This document shows, one piece after another, positions 56,631 through 64,000 of a stretch of DNA of 64,000 bases. Both the position numbers and the translations under genes were made by a program. Source of the stretch: Achromobacter pestifer (GTDB lineage: Bacteria > Pseudomonadota > Gammaproteobacteria > Burkholderiales > Burkholderiaceae_B). Under the pieces are notes generated by a model. The model worked only from the letters and a program-made list of their open reading frames with translations, searched no databases and was not told the origin of the DNA. Within the stretch, counting starts at the first letter, position 1. Each line of letters opens with the position of its first letter. The DNA lies in NCBI RefSeq assembly GCF_013267355.1, contig NZ_CP053985.1:5394001-5458000 (forward strand), given 5' to 3'.

Positions 56631-57941
56631 ATGGAAAACGCGATGGCCCCCGGAGTGTCGCCGGCGATCCCGGCGACCGAGGAAGACCGGATCTACCGCA
56701 AGGTAGGCTGGCGGCTGGTGCCGCTATTGGTGGTGTGTTACGTCGTGGCCTACCTGGACCGCGTGAACGTGGGTTTCGCCAAGCTGCAGATGTTGCAGGA
56801 GCTGCAGTTCAGCGAAACGGTCTACGGGCTGGGCGCGGGTATTTTCTTCATCGGTTACTTTATTTTCGAGATTCCCAGCAACATCATCCTGCACAAGGTG
56901 GGGGCGCGGGTCTGGATCGCGCGCATCATGATCACCTGGGGGATCATCTCCGCCTGCATGATGTTCGTGACCAGCGTGCACATGTTCTACGCCTTGCGCT
57001 TCTTGCTGGGGGCGGCCGAGGCTGGATTCTTTCCGGGCATCATCCTGTACCTGACCTATTGGTATCCGGCGGCCCGGCGCGGCCGCATCACGACTTTCTT
57101 CATGACCGCGGTGCCCATGTCCGGGCTGATCGGCGGCCCGATCTCTGGCTGGATCATGAGCACCTTCCATGGCGACCATGGGCTGTCGGGCTGGCAGTGG
57201 CTGTTCCTGCTGGAAGGCATTCCATCGGTGCTGATCGGCGTGCTGGTGCTGATCTATCTGGACGACCGCATCAACAAGGCCAAATGGCTGACCGCCAATG
57301 AAAAGGCGGTGCTGATCCGCAACATCGCGGCCGAGGAGCAGCAGAAGGAAGACCCGCCGATCCGCGCCGCGCTGACCAAGCCGCGCGTGTGGGCGATGGC
57401 GTTGATCTACTTTTCGTTCGTGATGGGGCTGTACGGCGTGGGCTTCTGGATGCCGACCCTGATCAAGAGCACGGGCGTGCAGAGCCCGCTGGCCATCGGC
57501 CTGCTGACGGCGATTCCGAACCTGTTCGCCGTGATCGGCATGATCCTGATCTCGCGCAACTCGGACCGCCATCGCGAGCGCCGCTGGCACGTGGCGCTGC
57601 CCGCGCTGTTCGGCGCCGTGGGCCTGCTGTTCTCGGCGATCTGGAGCGGCAACACGGTGCTGGCGATTCTGGCGCTGACGGTGGCGAACATCGGCATCTG
57701 CACGGTGCTGCCGCTGTTCTGGAGCCTGCCCACCGCCTTGCTCGGTGGCACGGCGGCCGCGGCCGGCATCGCGCTCATCAATTCGGTGGGCAACCTGGCG
57801 GGCTTCGTCAGCCCGTATCTGGTCGGCTGGTTGAAGGACATGACCGGCACCACCAACACTGGCCTCTACATGCTGTCGGGCTGCCTGGTAGTGGGGGCGC
57901 TGGTGGCGCTGGCGCAGCCAGCGAAGTTGGTGAACAAGTAG
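56631..57941 (+). CDS. MFS transporter, anion:cation symporter (phthalate/glucarate) type
   Basis: A 436-residue transporter with about 12 hydrophobic segments. The early signature YLDRVNVGFAKLQM (near 39-52) and EAGFFPGIILYLTYWYPAARRGR (about 120-142, in blocks) are typical of the ACS family that imports organic anions such as phthalate, glucarate or tartrate. GAATGGAGAC-like sequence precedes the ATG at 56631. No catabolic genes are adjacent, so the substrate is open. Confidence 0.9.
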   Translation: MENAMAPGVSPAIPATEEDRIYRKVGWRLVPLLVVCYVVAYLDRVNVGFAKLQMLQELQFSETVYGLGAGIFFIGYFIFEIPSNIILHKVGARVWIARIMITWGIISACMMFVTSVHMFYALRFLLGAAEAGFFPGIILYLTYWYPAARRGRITTFFMTAVPMSGLIGGPISGWIMSTFHGDHGLSGWQWLFLLEGIPSVLIGVLVLIYLDDRINKAKWLTANEKAVLIRNIAAEEQQKEDPPIRAALTKPRVWAMALIYFSFVMGLYGVGFWMPTLIKSTGVQSPLAIGLLTAIPNLFAVIGMILISRNSDRHRERRWHVALPALFGAVGLLFSAIWSGNTVLAILALTVANIGICTVLPLFWSLPTALLGGTAAAAGIALINSVGNLAGFVSPYLVGWLKDMTGTTNTGLYMLSGCLVVGALVALAQPAKLVNK

Positions 57942-58010
57942 AGCGGAGGCAGCGCGGGCGGGCCTGGACACGATCCCAGGTCCGCGCCGCGCTGAACCAT
58001 CAGGGGTTTT

Positions 58011-59711
58011 TCACCCCGCGTGTTCGATCACCAGTTGCACCGACACCATTCCGTTCCATACGTTCTGCTCCAGGCGGTAAGCGGCCTGGATGTGCTCGGG
58101 CAGCGACTGGTCGTGGCCGAACCAGATGGCGTCAAAGCGCTGGTGGCCGCGTTCGAGTGACAGCTTGAGGTGCTTTTCCCCGACCAGGCGCTGGTTGCGC
58201 ACCACGAACTCGTCGAGGAACAGCGGCGCGGCGAAGCCGGCGCCCCACACCTGCTGTTGCAGCATGCCAGCCACGTCGGCGTTGGCGTAGCCGGTTTCCA
58301 GCGAGCCGTCGGTCTCGATCACCGGTTCGAAGGTGTCGCGGCCCGTCAGCTCGCGCACCGCCGCGTCGAAGGCCGGGGCGAAGGCGGCGAAGTCGTTGCG
58401 GCCCAGGGTCAGGCCGGCCGCCATGGCGTGGCCGCCGAACTTGCGGATCAAGTTGGGATGGCGCTTGGACACCAGGTCCAGCGCATCGCGCAGATGCACG
58501 TCGGGGATCGAGCGGCCGGAGCCGCGGATTTCGTCGTCGCCGGCGGGCGCGAAGGCCAGCGTGGGACGCCAGAACTTTTCCTTAAGGCGCGAGGCCACCA
58601 GGCCCACCACGCCCTGGTGCCAGCCCGGGTCGAACACGCAGACCGTGGCGCCCGCGGCCGCGTTCGGCTCTTCCATGGCGGCCAGCGCCTGTTCGCGCAT
58701 TTCGGCTTCGATGGTGCGGCGTTCGCGGTTGATGTTGTCGAGCTCGCGCGCCATTTCCAGCGCTTGCGCCTCGTCGTCGGTGGTCAGGCAGGCGATGCCC
58801 AGGCTCATGTCGGCCAGACGGCCGGCGGCATTGATGCGCGGGCCGAGCGCAAAGCCCAGGTCGAAGCCGTTGGCCGCGCGCGGCTCGCGCCCGGCCACGG
58901 CGAACAGCGCGCGCAGCCCGGGTTGCAGGCGGCCTGCGCGCATGCGTTGCAGCCCTTGGGTGACCAGCAGGCGGTTGTTCGCGTCCAGCTTGACCACGTC
59001 GGCCACGGTGCCCAGGGCCACCAGGTCGGACAGCGCGTCCAGGCGCGGGCCGCCATCGGCCGCGTAGACGCCGCGGCGGCGCAGTTCTGCGCGCAGCGCC
59101 AGCATCATGTAGAAAATGACGCCCACGCCGGCCAGGTTCTTGGACGGAAAGCCACAGCCCGGCTGGTTGGGGTTGACGATGGACAGGGCCGCCGGCAGCG
59201 TGTCGCCCGGCAGGTGGTGGTCGGTGATGACCACGCCGATGCCGGCGTCATTGGCCGCGTCCACGCCGTCCACGCTGGCGATGCCGTTGTCCACGGTGAT
59301 GATGATGTCGGGCTTGCCCGCGCGGTGCCGGACCGCCAGGTCGACCACGGCCGGCGACAGGCCGTAACCGGTTTCGAATCGATTGGGCACCAGGAAGTCC
59401 ACGTCGGCGCCCATGGCGGACAGGGCGCGCAGCCCGACCGCGCAGGCGGTGGCGCCGTCGCAGTCGTAGTCGGCCACGATCAGCAGCTTCTTGCCCGCCT
59501 GGATGGCGTCGGCCAGCACGCCCGCGGCATGGGCCGAATGCGTCAGGCCGGCGGGCGGCAGCAGGGACGGCCAGGCGAGCCGGGTCTGGTCGGGATGGGT
59601 GACGCCGCGGGCGGCCCACAAGCGGGCCAGCAGGGGATGGATACCCGAGGCTTCCAGGATATGGCAGGCTTGCAGGTCAGGCGTACGGACGGTTAAGCGG
59701 GGTGAGACCAC
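58011..59711 (-). CDS. recJ: Single-stranded-DNA-specific exonuclease RecJ
   Basis: A 566-residue RecJ, a 5'-3' single-strand exonuclease in recombination and mismatch repair. DHH-superfamily motifs: IVADYDCDGATA (about 74-85), TVDNGIAS, ITDHHLPGD and GPRINAAGRL; the DHHA1 part has KFGGHAMAAGLTL and the C-terminal OB region follows. The start is taken as GTG at 59711, with GGAG 6-9 bases upstream and the family N-terminus just behind it. It overlaps the 3' end of the upstream gene (59693) by 19 bases, so the two are coupled. Confidence 0.95.
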   Translation of the reverse strand: MVSPRLTVRTPDLQACHILEASGIHPLLARLWAARGVTHPDQTRLAWPSLLPPAGLTHSAHAAGVLADAIQAGKKLLIVADYDCDGATACAVGLRALSAMGADVDFLVPNRFETGYGLSPAVVDLAVRHRAGKPDIIITVDNGIASVDGVDAANDAGIGVVITDHHLPGDTLPAALSIVNPNQPGCGFPSKNLAGVGVIFYMMLALRAELRRRGVYAADGGPRLDALSDLVALGTVADVVKLDANNRLLVTQGLQRMRAGRLQPGLRALFAVAGREPRAANGFDLGFALGPRINAAGRLADMSLGIACLTTDDEAQALEMARELDNINRERRTIEAEMREQALAAMEEPNAAAGATVCVFDPGWHQGVVGLVASRLKEKFWRPTLAFAPAGDDEIRGSGRSIPDVHLRDALDLVSKRHPNLIRKFGGHAMAAGLTLGRNDFAAFAPAFDAAVRELTGRDTFEPVIETDGSLETGYANADVAGMLQQQVWGAGFAAPLFLDEFVVRNQRLVGEKHLKLSLERGHQRFDAIWFGHDQSLPEHIQAAYRLEQNVWNGMVSVQLVIEHAG

Positions 59712-60637
59712 CAGGCGCTCCAGTTTTTCTTGGGCGCGGGCAGCAAGCCTAGCAGGCCCCCGCGCGGTTTCAGGGTAAGGGCGACCTTGCGGTCGTCGCC
59801 CAGCAGCAGCAGTTCGGCGGGCGCGGCCGGTAGGCCGTTCTTGCCGGCCAGCGGCCGCAGATGCTGCGCGTCCAGCGCAGCCAGGGCATCCAGCCAGGCA
59901 GCCCAGTCGCCGGCTCGCTGTGGGGCGTCCAGGTTGTCGTAGACCTGCGCCGCGGCCGGCTGGGTCTGCGTCCAGGGCGTGCCGCCGCCATACAGCCACA
60001 GCGCGTTGACCGGCGGCAAGCCCCGCGCCGCGCGGGCGTCGTTGACCGGGTGTTCGTGCCAGGCCATCTGTATTTCATTGAGCAGCCGGCGCCACGGCCG
60101 CGCTTCCGCGTCCTGGCGCCACCAGTCGTTCAGGCGCTGTCCGGCCACCGCCAACGGGCTGGCGGTCTGCGGACGCAGGCCGTCCGGCAAGCGCAGGCGC
60201 CAGCGTTCTGGCGAGAGCGGCTCGACCGCGAAGCCCGTGTCCTCGAACAGGGGGCGGGCCGTATCCAGCAGCGCAGCCGTTTCCTCGGCGCGCAGCTCCA
60301 TCAGGCCAGGGTCCAGCAAGGTCGCCTGGTCCGTGCCCAGCGCCAGATGGACCAGTTCGGCCAGCCAGACGGGTTCAGGGCCTTCGGCTTGCGCGCCGGC
60401 CAGCAGCGGACCCAGTCCTGCGCCGGGCGGCAGGCCGGGCTCGGGGACGTAGCCCGCCCGGTCCAGCCGCCAGGATTCGTAGGGCGTGCAGCCCTGGGCG
60501 CGCAGGTCGTGGGCCTGGGGCCGGGCGGCGCCGGCCTGCAGCCAGCCGTGCAGCGTGGGCGCGCGTTCGGGCAAGAGCTTGGCCAGTTCGGCGGCGACGG
60601 GAAGGGCGGGCAGGGCGCCCGGAATGACGATCAGCAT
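59693..60637 (-). CDS. Conserved hypothetical protein upstream of recJ
   Basis: A 314-residue soluble protein that I cannot assign to a domain family with confidence. It begins MLIVIPGALPALPVAAELAKLL. Segments such as CTPYESWRLDRAGY, LMELRAEETAALLDTARPLF, LNEIQMAWHEHPVND and NALWLYGGG look conserved rather than random. The C-terminus is basic (KPRGGLLGLLPAPKKNWSAWW). It overlaps recJ by 19 bases on the same strand, suggesting a shared transcript. It is divergent from lolC with 130 bases between. Confidence 0.75.
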   Translation of the reverse strand: MLIVIPGALPALPVAAELAKLLPERAPTLHGWLQAGAARPQAHDLRAQGCTPYESWRLDRAGYVPEPGLPPGAGLGPLLAGAQAEGPEPVWLAELVHLALGTDQATLLDPGLMELRAEETAALLDTARPLFEDTGFAVEPLSPERWRLRLPDGLRPQTASPLAVAGQRLNDWWRQDAEARPWRRLLNEIQMAWHEHPVNDARAARGLPPVNALWLYGGGTPWTQTQPAAAQVYDNLDAPQRAGDWAAWLDALAALDAQHLRPLAGKNGLPAAPAELLLLGDDRKVALTLKPRGGLLGLLPAPKKNWSAWWSHPA

Positions 60638-60767
60638 GGGCGCGATTGTAGTCCGCGCGGGCTGCGGGAACTAAGCGGCGTCCGCCACTGCCATAGCTTG
60701 AAACGCCTGGTCTCGGAACCGCACATCCGCGGGGCGGAATCCAGGCGGTTAATGCCATAATGCGCTC

Positions 60768-62048
60768 GTGCTGAAAATACCCTACGAACTATGGATAGGC
60801 GCCCGCTATGCCGGGTTGGCCAGAATCCGCCAGCGACGCGGCCGCCGCGATCGCTTCATCTCCTTCATCGCCGCCAGTTCCATGGCGGGCATCGCGCTGG
60901 GCGTCGCCGCCCTGATCGTGGTGCTGTCCGTGATGAACGGCTTCCAGAAGGAAGTGCGCGACCGCATGCTGTCGGTGCTGCCGCACATTGAACTCTACAT
61001 CCCCGGCGCGGCGCCGGAGCGGGTGCTGGAAAAATGGCAGGAGTTCGCTTCCGCCGCCGAGAAGAATCCTGCCGTCAAGGCCGGTGCTCCGTTCGTGGCG
61101 GCGCAGGGCATGCTGGTGCGCGGGCAGGCCTTGCGCGGCGTGCAGGTGCGCGGCATCGACCCGCAGACCGAAGGCAATGTGTCGGACCTGCCGCGCCAGA
61201 TGGTGTCGGGCAAGCTCACCGACCTGAAGCCCGGCAGCTTCGGCGTGGTGCTGGGCAATGAACTGGCCGACGGCATGGGCGTCAAGCTCGGCGACACGCT
61301 GTTGATGATGGCGCCGCAAGGTTCGATCAGCCCGGCGGGCTTCACGCCGCGCATGCGCCAGTTCACCGTGGTGGGCGTGTTCTCGTCCGGCCACTACGAA
61401 TACGATTCCTCGCTGGCCTTCGTCGACGACGAGGACGCCGCCCGCGTGTTCCGCGACAGCGGCACCGCCGGCGTGCGCCTGCGCATCGCCGACATGCAGC
61501 GCGCGCCGGAAGTGGCGGCCGAATTGCAGAAGGTGCTGCCGCCCTACATGATGGCAAGCGACTGGTCGCGCAACAACCGCACCTGGTTCGCGGCCGTGAA
61601 GACCGAAAAGCGCATGATGTTCCTGATCCTGGCGCTGATCGTGGCCGTGGCCGCGTTCAACCTGCTGTCGTCCCTGGTCATGGCCGTGAAGGACAAGCAG
61701 TCCGACATCGCCATCCTGCGCACGCTGGGCGCGGGACCGCGCGAGATCGCTCGTATCTTCCTGGTGCAGGGGGCGCTGATCGGCGTGATCGGCACGCTGC
61801 TGGGCGTGGCGGGCGGCATCCTCATCGCCTACAACGTGGACGTGATCGTGCCGTTCATCGAAGGCCTGCTGGGCGTGCATTTCCTGCCGCGCGAAATCTA
61901 TTTCATCAGCGCCTTGCCGTCGGATCCGCAGATGGGCGACATCGTCACCATCGGCGTGACCTCCCTGGTGCTGTCGCTGCTGGCGACCCTGTATCCCAGC
62001 TGGCGCGCCTCGCGCCTGCAACCCGCACAGGTGCTGCGCCATGACTGA
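60768..62048 (+). CDS. lolC: Lipoprotein-releasing ABC transporter permease (LolC/LolE/LolF type)
   Basis: A 426-residue inner-membrane protein with one N-terminal membrane helix (about 30-55), a large periplasmic domain and three C-terminal helices (FtsX-like part, about 280-415). IAASSMAGIALGVAALIVVLSVMNGFQKEV (in blocks) and DIAILRTLGAGPREIARIFLVQG are typical. The start is GTG at 60768. It overlaps the lolD gene by 8 bases. No second permease (lolE) lies next to it, so it may work as a homodimer of the LolF type. Gene symbol is by family. Confidence 0.93.
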   Translation: MLKIPYELWIGARYAGLARIRQRRGRRDRFISFIAASSMAGIALGVAALIVVLSVMNGFQKEVRDRMLSVLPHIELYIPGAAPERVLEKWQEFASAAEKNPAVKAGAPFVAAQGMLVRGQALRGVQVRGIDPQTEGNVSDLPRQMVSGKLTDLKPGSFGVVLGNELADGMGVKLGDTLLMMAPQGSISPAGFTPRMRQFTVVGVFSSGHYEYDSSLAFVDDEDAARVFRDSGTAGVRLRIADMQRAPEVAAELQKVLPPYMMASDWSRNNRTWFAAVKTEKRMMFLILALIVAVAAFNLLSSLVMAVKDKQSDIAILRTLGAGPREIARIFLVQGALIGVIGTLLGVAGGILIAYNVDVIVPFIEGLLGVHFLPREIYFISALPSDPQMGDIVTIGVTSLVLSLLATLYPSWRASRLQPAQVLRHD

Positions 62049-62730
62049 CATGCTGACTCCCGCGCTGCAGGCCGACAACATCGTCAAGGTCTATGACGAA
62101 GGCCCCGCGCGCATCGAAGTGCTGAGCAACGTCAGCCTGTCCGTGGCGCGCGGCGAAATGGTCGCCATCGTCGGCGCCTCCGGTTCCGGCAAGAGCACGC
62201 TGCTGCACATCCTGGGCCTGCTGGACGTGCCTACCAGCGGCTCGGTTTCAGTGGACGGCCAACTTGGTATCGGACTGTCCGAGGGCCGCAAGAGCGCCGT
62301 GCGCAACCGCAGCCTGGGCTTCGTCTACCAGTTCCACCACCTGCTGCCGGAGTTCTCCGCGCTGGACAACGTGGCGATGCCGCTGATCGTGCGCCGCGAG
62401 AACCGCGACAAGGCGCGCGCAGCCGCGCACGAGGTTCTGGCCATGGTGGGCCTGTCCGCCCGCGAGGGACATTTCCCGGGCCAGCTGTCCGGCGGCGAGC
62501 GGCAGCGCGTGGCGCTGGCGCGCGCGCTGGTCACGCGGCCTGTCTGCGTGCTGGCCGACGAGCCCACCGGCAACCTGGACCGCCACACCGCGCACATCAT
62601 GTTTGAACTGCTGACGCGGGTGAACCAGGAGTCCGGCACGGCGTTCGCCATCGTCACCCATGACCCGGAATTGGCTGCCCGCGCCGACCGCCAGTTGCTC
62701 ATGGAAAACGGCCGCCTGGTTTCGGGTTAG
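62041..62730 (+). CDS. lolD: Lipoprotein-releasing ABC transporter ATP-binding protein LolD
   Basis: A 229-residue ABC ATPase. Walker A is GASGSGKS at 45-52, LSGGERQRVALARAL is the signature and VLADEPTGNLD is Walker B. The opening IVKVYDEGPARIEVLSNVSL fits LolD. It powers extraction of lipoproteins from the inner membrane to LolA. ATG at 62041 lies inside the lolC gene (8-base overlap); a second Met three codons later (62050) is possible. Confidence 0.96.
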   Translation: MTDMLTPALQADNIVKVYDEGPARIEVLSNVSLSVARGEMVAIVGASGSGKSTLLHILGLLDVPTSGSVSVDGQLGIGLSEGRKSAVRNRSLGFVYQFHHLLPEFSALDNVAMPLIVRRENRDKARAAAHEVLAMVGLSAREGHFPGQLSGGERQRVALARALVTRPVCVLADEPTGNLDRHTAHIMFELLTRVNQESGTAFAIVTHDPELAARADRQLLMENGRLVSG

Positions 62731-62769
62731 GGCGCGCCGGGGGATAATCCGGGCAAGGAGGTCGCGCCC

Positions 62770-63588
62770 ATGCTGATCGATACCCATTGCCACCTGGATG
62801 CCGCCGAGTTCGACGCCGACCGCGAGCAAGTCGCCGACGCAGCCTGTGAGGCGGGCGTCCAATCCATCGTGATCCCGGCCGTCGAGCGCGCCAATTTTTC
62901 CGTGGTGCGCGAACTTGCCGGCAAGACGGCCGGCGGCGCGTACGCGCTGGGCATACACCCGCTGTACGTGCAGCGCGCCGGCGACGGCGACCTGGAGGCG
63001 CTACGCGCCGCCGTCAAGGAATCGCTGGGCGACCCCCGCTTCGTCGCCATCGGCGAGATCGGCCTGGATTTCTTCGTTCCTGAAATTGCCTCCGGCGAAC
63101 CGCGCGAGCGCCAGGAGCGCTTCTATGCCGCGCAACTGGCGCTGGCCGCCGAGTTCGGCTTGCCGGTGCTGCTGCACGTGCGCAAATCGCAGGACATCCT
63201 CTTGAAACACCTGCGCCGCCATCCGCGCATCGGCGGCATTGCGCATGCCTTCAACGGCAGCGCGCAGCAGGCGCAGGCCTTCATCGATCAGGGTTTCGCG
63301 CTGGGCCTGGGCGGCGCCATGACCTATGAACGCGCCTTGCAGATCCGCCGCCATGCGGTGGACGTGGATCTGGCGCATCTGGTGCTGGAAACCGATGCGC
63401 CGGACATCCCTCCGGCCTGGCTGCATCCGCCGCAGCGGCGCAATGCGCCCGCTGAACTGGTCCGCATCGCCGCCACGCTGGCGCAGCTGCGCGGCATCAC
63501 GCCGGCGCGGGTGGCACATGCCACCACGGCCAACGCCTTGCGGGTATTGCCGCGGCTGCCGGCCGCGATCCTGGCCGACGCCGACTGA
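62770..63588 (+). CDS. TatD family metal-dependent hydrolase / DNase
   Basis: A 272-residue TIM-barrel metallohydrolase. Metal ligands in the TatD pattern are His6 and His8 (DTHCHLD), Glu96 (GEIGLDFF), His136 (LLHVRKSQ), His159 (GIAHAFNG) and Asp209 (LETDAPDIPP). These proteins act as 3'-5' exonucleases/DNases in repair. AAGGAGG lies 8-14 bases before the ATG. It follows lolD by 39 bases on the same strand and may be read with it. Confidence 0.94.
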   Translation: MLIDTHCHLDAAEFDADREQVADAACEAGVQSIVIPAVERANFSVVRELAGKTAGGAYALGIHPLYVQRAGDGDLEALRAAVKESLGDPRFVAIGEIGLDFFVPEIASGEPRERQERFYAAQLALAAEFGLPVLLHVRKSQDILLKHLRRHPRIGGIAHAFNGSAQQAQAFIDQGFALGLGGAMTYERALQIRRHAVDVDLAHLVLETDAPDIPPAWLHPPQRRNAPAELVRIAATLAQLRGITPARVAHATTANALRVLPRLPAAILADAD

Positions 63589-63600
63589 TCGGGCGGGGCC

Positions 63601-64000
63601 TCAGCCGCTCAGGCGCGGCAGTTCCAGCCGCACGCTCAGCCCTTGCGGCGACATGTTGCGGGCCGACATCCTACCCTTGTGCGCGGCCACGGCGGCCTGG
63701 GCAATGGACAGGCCCAGGCCGGCGCCGCTGCCCGGCTTGCGCGCGCCCGAGGCGGTGCGATAGAAAGGTTCGAACAGCGATTCCAGCTCTTCGGCGGCCA
63801 CGCCCGGCCCGCGGTCTTCGATCTCCAGGCAGGCTTCCTGCGCGTTCGACAGCAGGCGCACGCGGATCGCGCTGTGCGCGGGGGCGAAACGCAAGGCGTT
63901 GCGCAACACGTTTTCGATCGCGCTGGCCAGGCTGCAGCGGTCGCCGACCAGGGGCACGGGAGCGTGCTGGTCCCACTCTATGCGGATCCGCCGGCCGCCG
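63601..64000 (-). CDS. Sensor histidine kinase, C-terminal part (gene runs past window end)
   Basis: The open frame runs from the window end to TGA at 63601-63603 and encodes the catalytic ATP-binding domain of a histidine kinase, about 132 residues. The N box is ENVLRNALRFAP, G1 is EIEDRGPGV, the F box is LFEPFYRTASG and G2 is GAGLGLSIAQAAV. The dimerisation and sensor parts lie beyond the window, so the signal and partner regulator are unknown. It is convergent with the TatD gene, 12 bases apart. Confidence 0.92.
   Translation of the reverse strand, partial: GGRRIRIEWDQHAPVPLVGDRCSLASAIENVLRNALRFAPAHSAIRVRLLSNAQEACLEIEDRGPGVAAEELESLFEPFYRTASGARKPGSGAGLGLSIAQAAVAAHKGRMSARNMSPQGLSVRLELPRLSG

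Overview
The window is about 64 kb of high-GC, gene-dense chromosome. It looks like a betaproteobacterium of the Alcaligenaceae, in the Achromobacter/Bordetella range. This is inferred from repeated Bug-type (TctC-like) binding proteins, the order tig-clpP-clpX-lon, a complete iscRSUA-hscBA-fdx-iscX operon, and the overall codon bias. I saw no rRNA, tRNA, CRISPR array, insertion sequence or phage gene, and there is no sign of an integrated element. The first gene (kdsA) and the last gene (a histidine kinase) are cut by the window ends.

Layout: 1-4.3 kb holds kdsA, a GNAT acetyltransferase, a PqiB-type MCE protein and small unknowns. 4.4-7.8 kb holds two MFS exporters around a TetR regulator with two near-identical operators. 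7.9-10.9 kb is a RidA / LysR / D-threonine-aldolase-D-serine-dehydratase-like / RidA cluster. 11-16.1 kb has small unknown proteins, two cold-shock proteins with related leaders, a DUF924 protein, a YqhA-type membrane protein and an M48 metalloprotease. 16.3-22.4 kb is tig-clpP-clpX-lon, with a candidate heat-shock promoter before lon. 22.5-23.2 kb is lexA with a perfect SOS box. 23.4-28.0 kb is a catabolic module (SCP-x-like thiolase, AMP-forming ligase, Bug protein) divergent from an IclR regulator. 28.1-32.3 kb holds an aromatic/aspartate aminotransferase, uvrB and a low-molecular-weight phosphatase. 32.4-38 kb is the isc operon, with an IscR site upstream. 38.1-39 kb is a two-domain methylglyoxal synthase. 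39-43 kb is a LysR regulator with a Bug protein, a class III CoA-transferase and a crotonase. 43.1-52.6 kb is a crotonase divergent from a livGHMKF transporter operon that also carries an acyl-CoA ligase, a thiolase and a TetR regulator. 52.6-64 kb holds lysS, an SDR enzyme, prfB with its programmed frameshift, an MFS transporter, recJ, lolC-lolD, a TatD nuclease and a sensor kinase.

How the genes fit together: much of the window is housekeeping (proteostasis, DNA repair, Fe-S assembly, lipoprotein export). Set into it are three separate modules that each pair an uptake component with a CoA-activating enzyme, a beta-oxidation-type enzyme and a dedicated regulator. This suggests a soil or opportunistic bacterium that uses many organic acids. 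No obviously unprecedented system stands out. The most useful leads are the duplicated TetR operators, the paired cold-shock leaders, the duplicated methylglyoxal-synthase domain, the RidA-flanked D-amino-acid enzyme, and the three CoA modules whose substrates are unknown.
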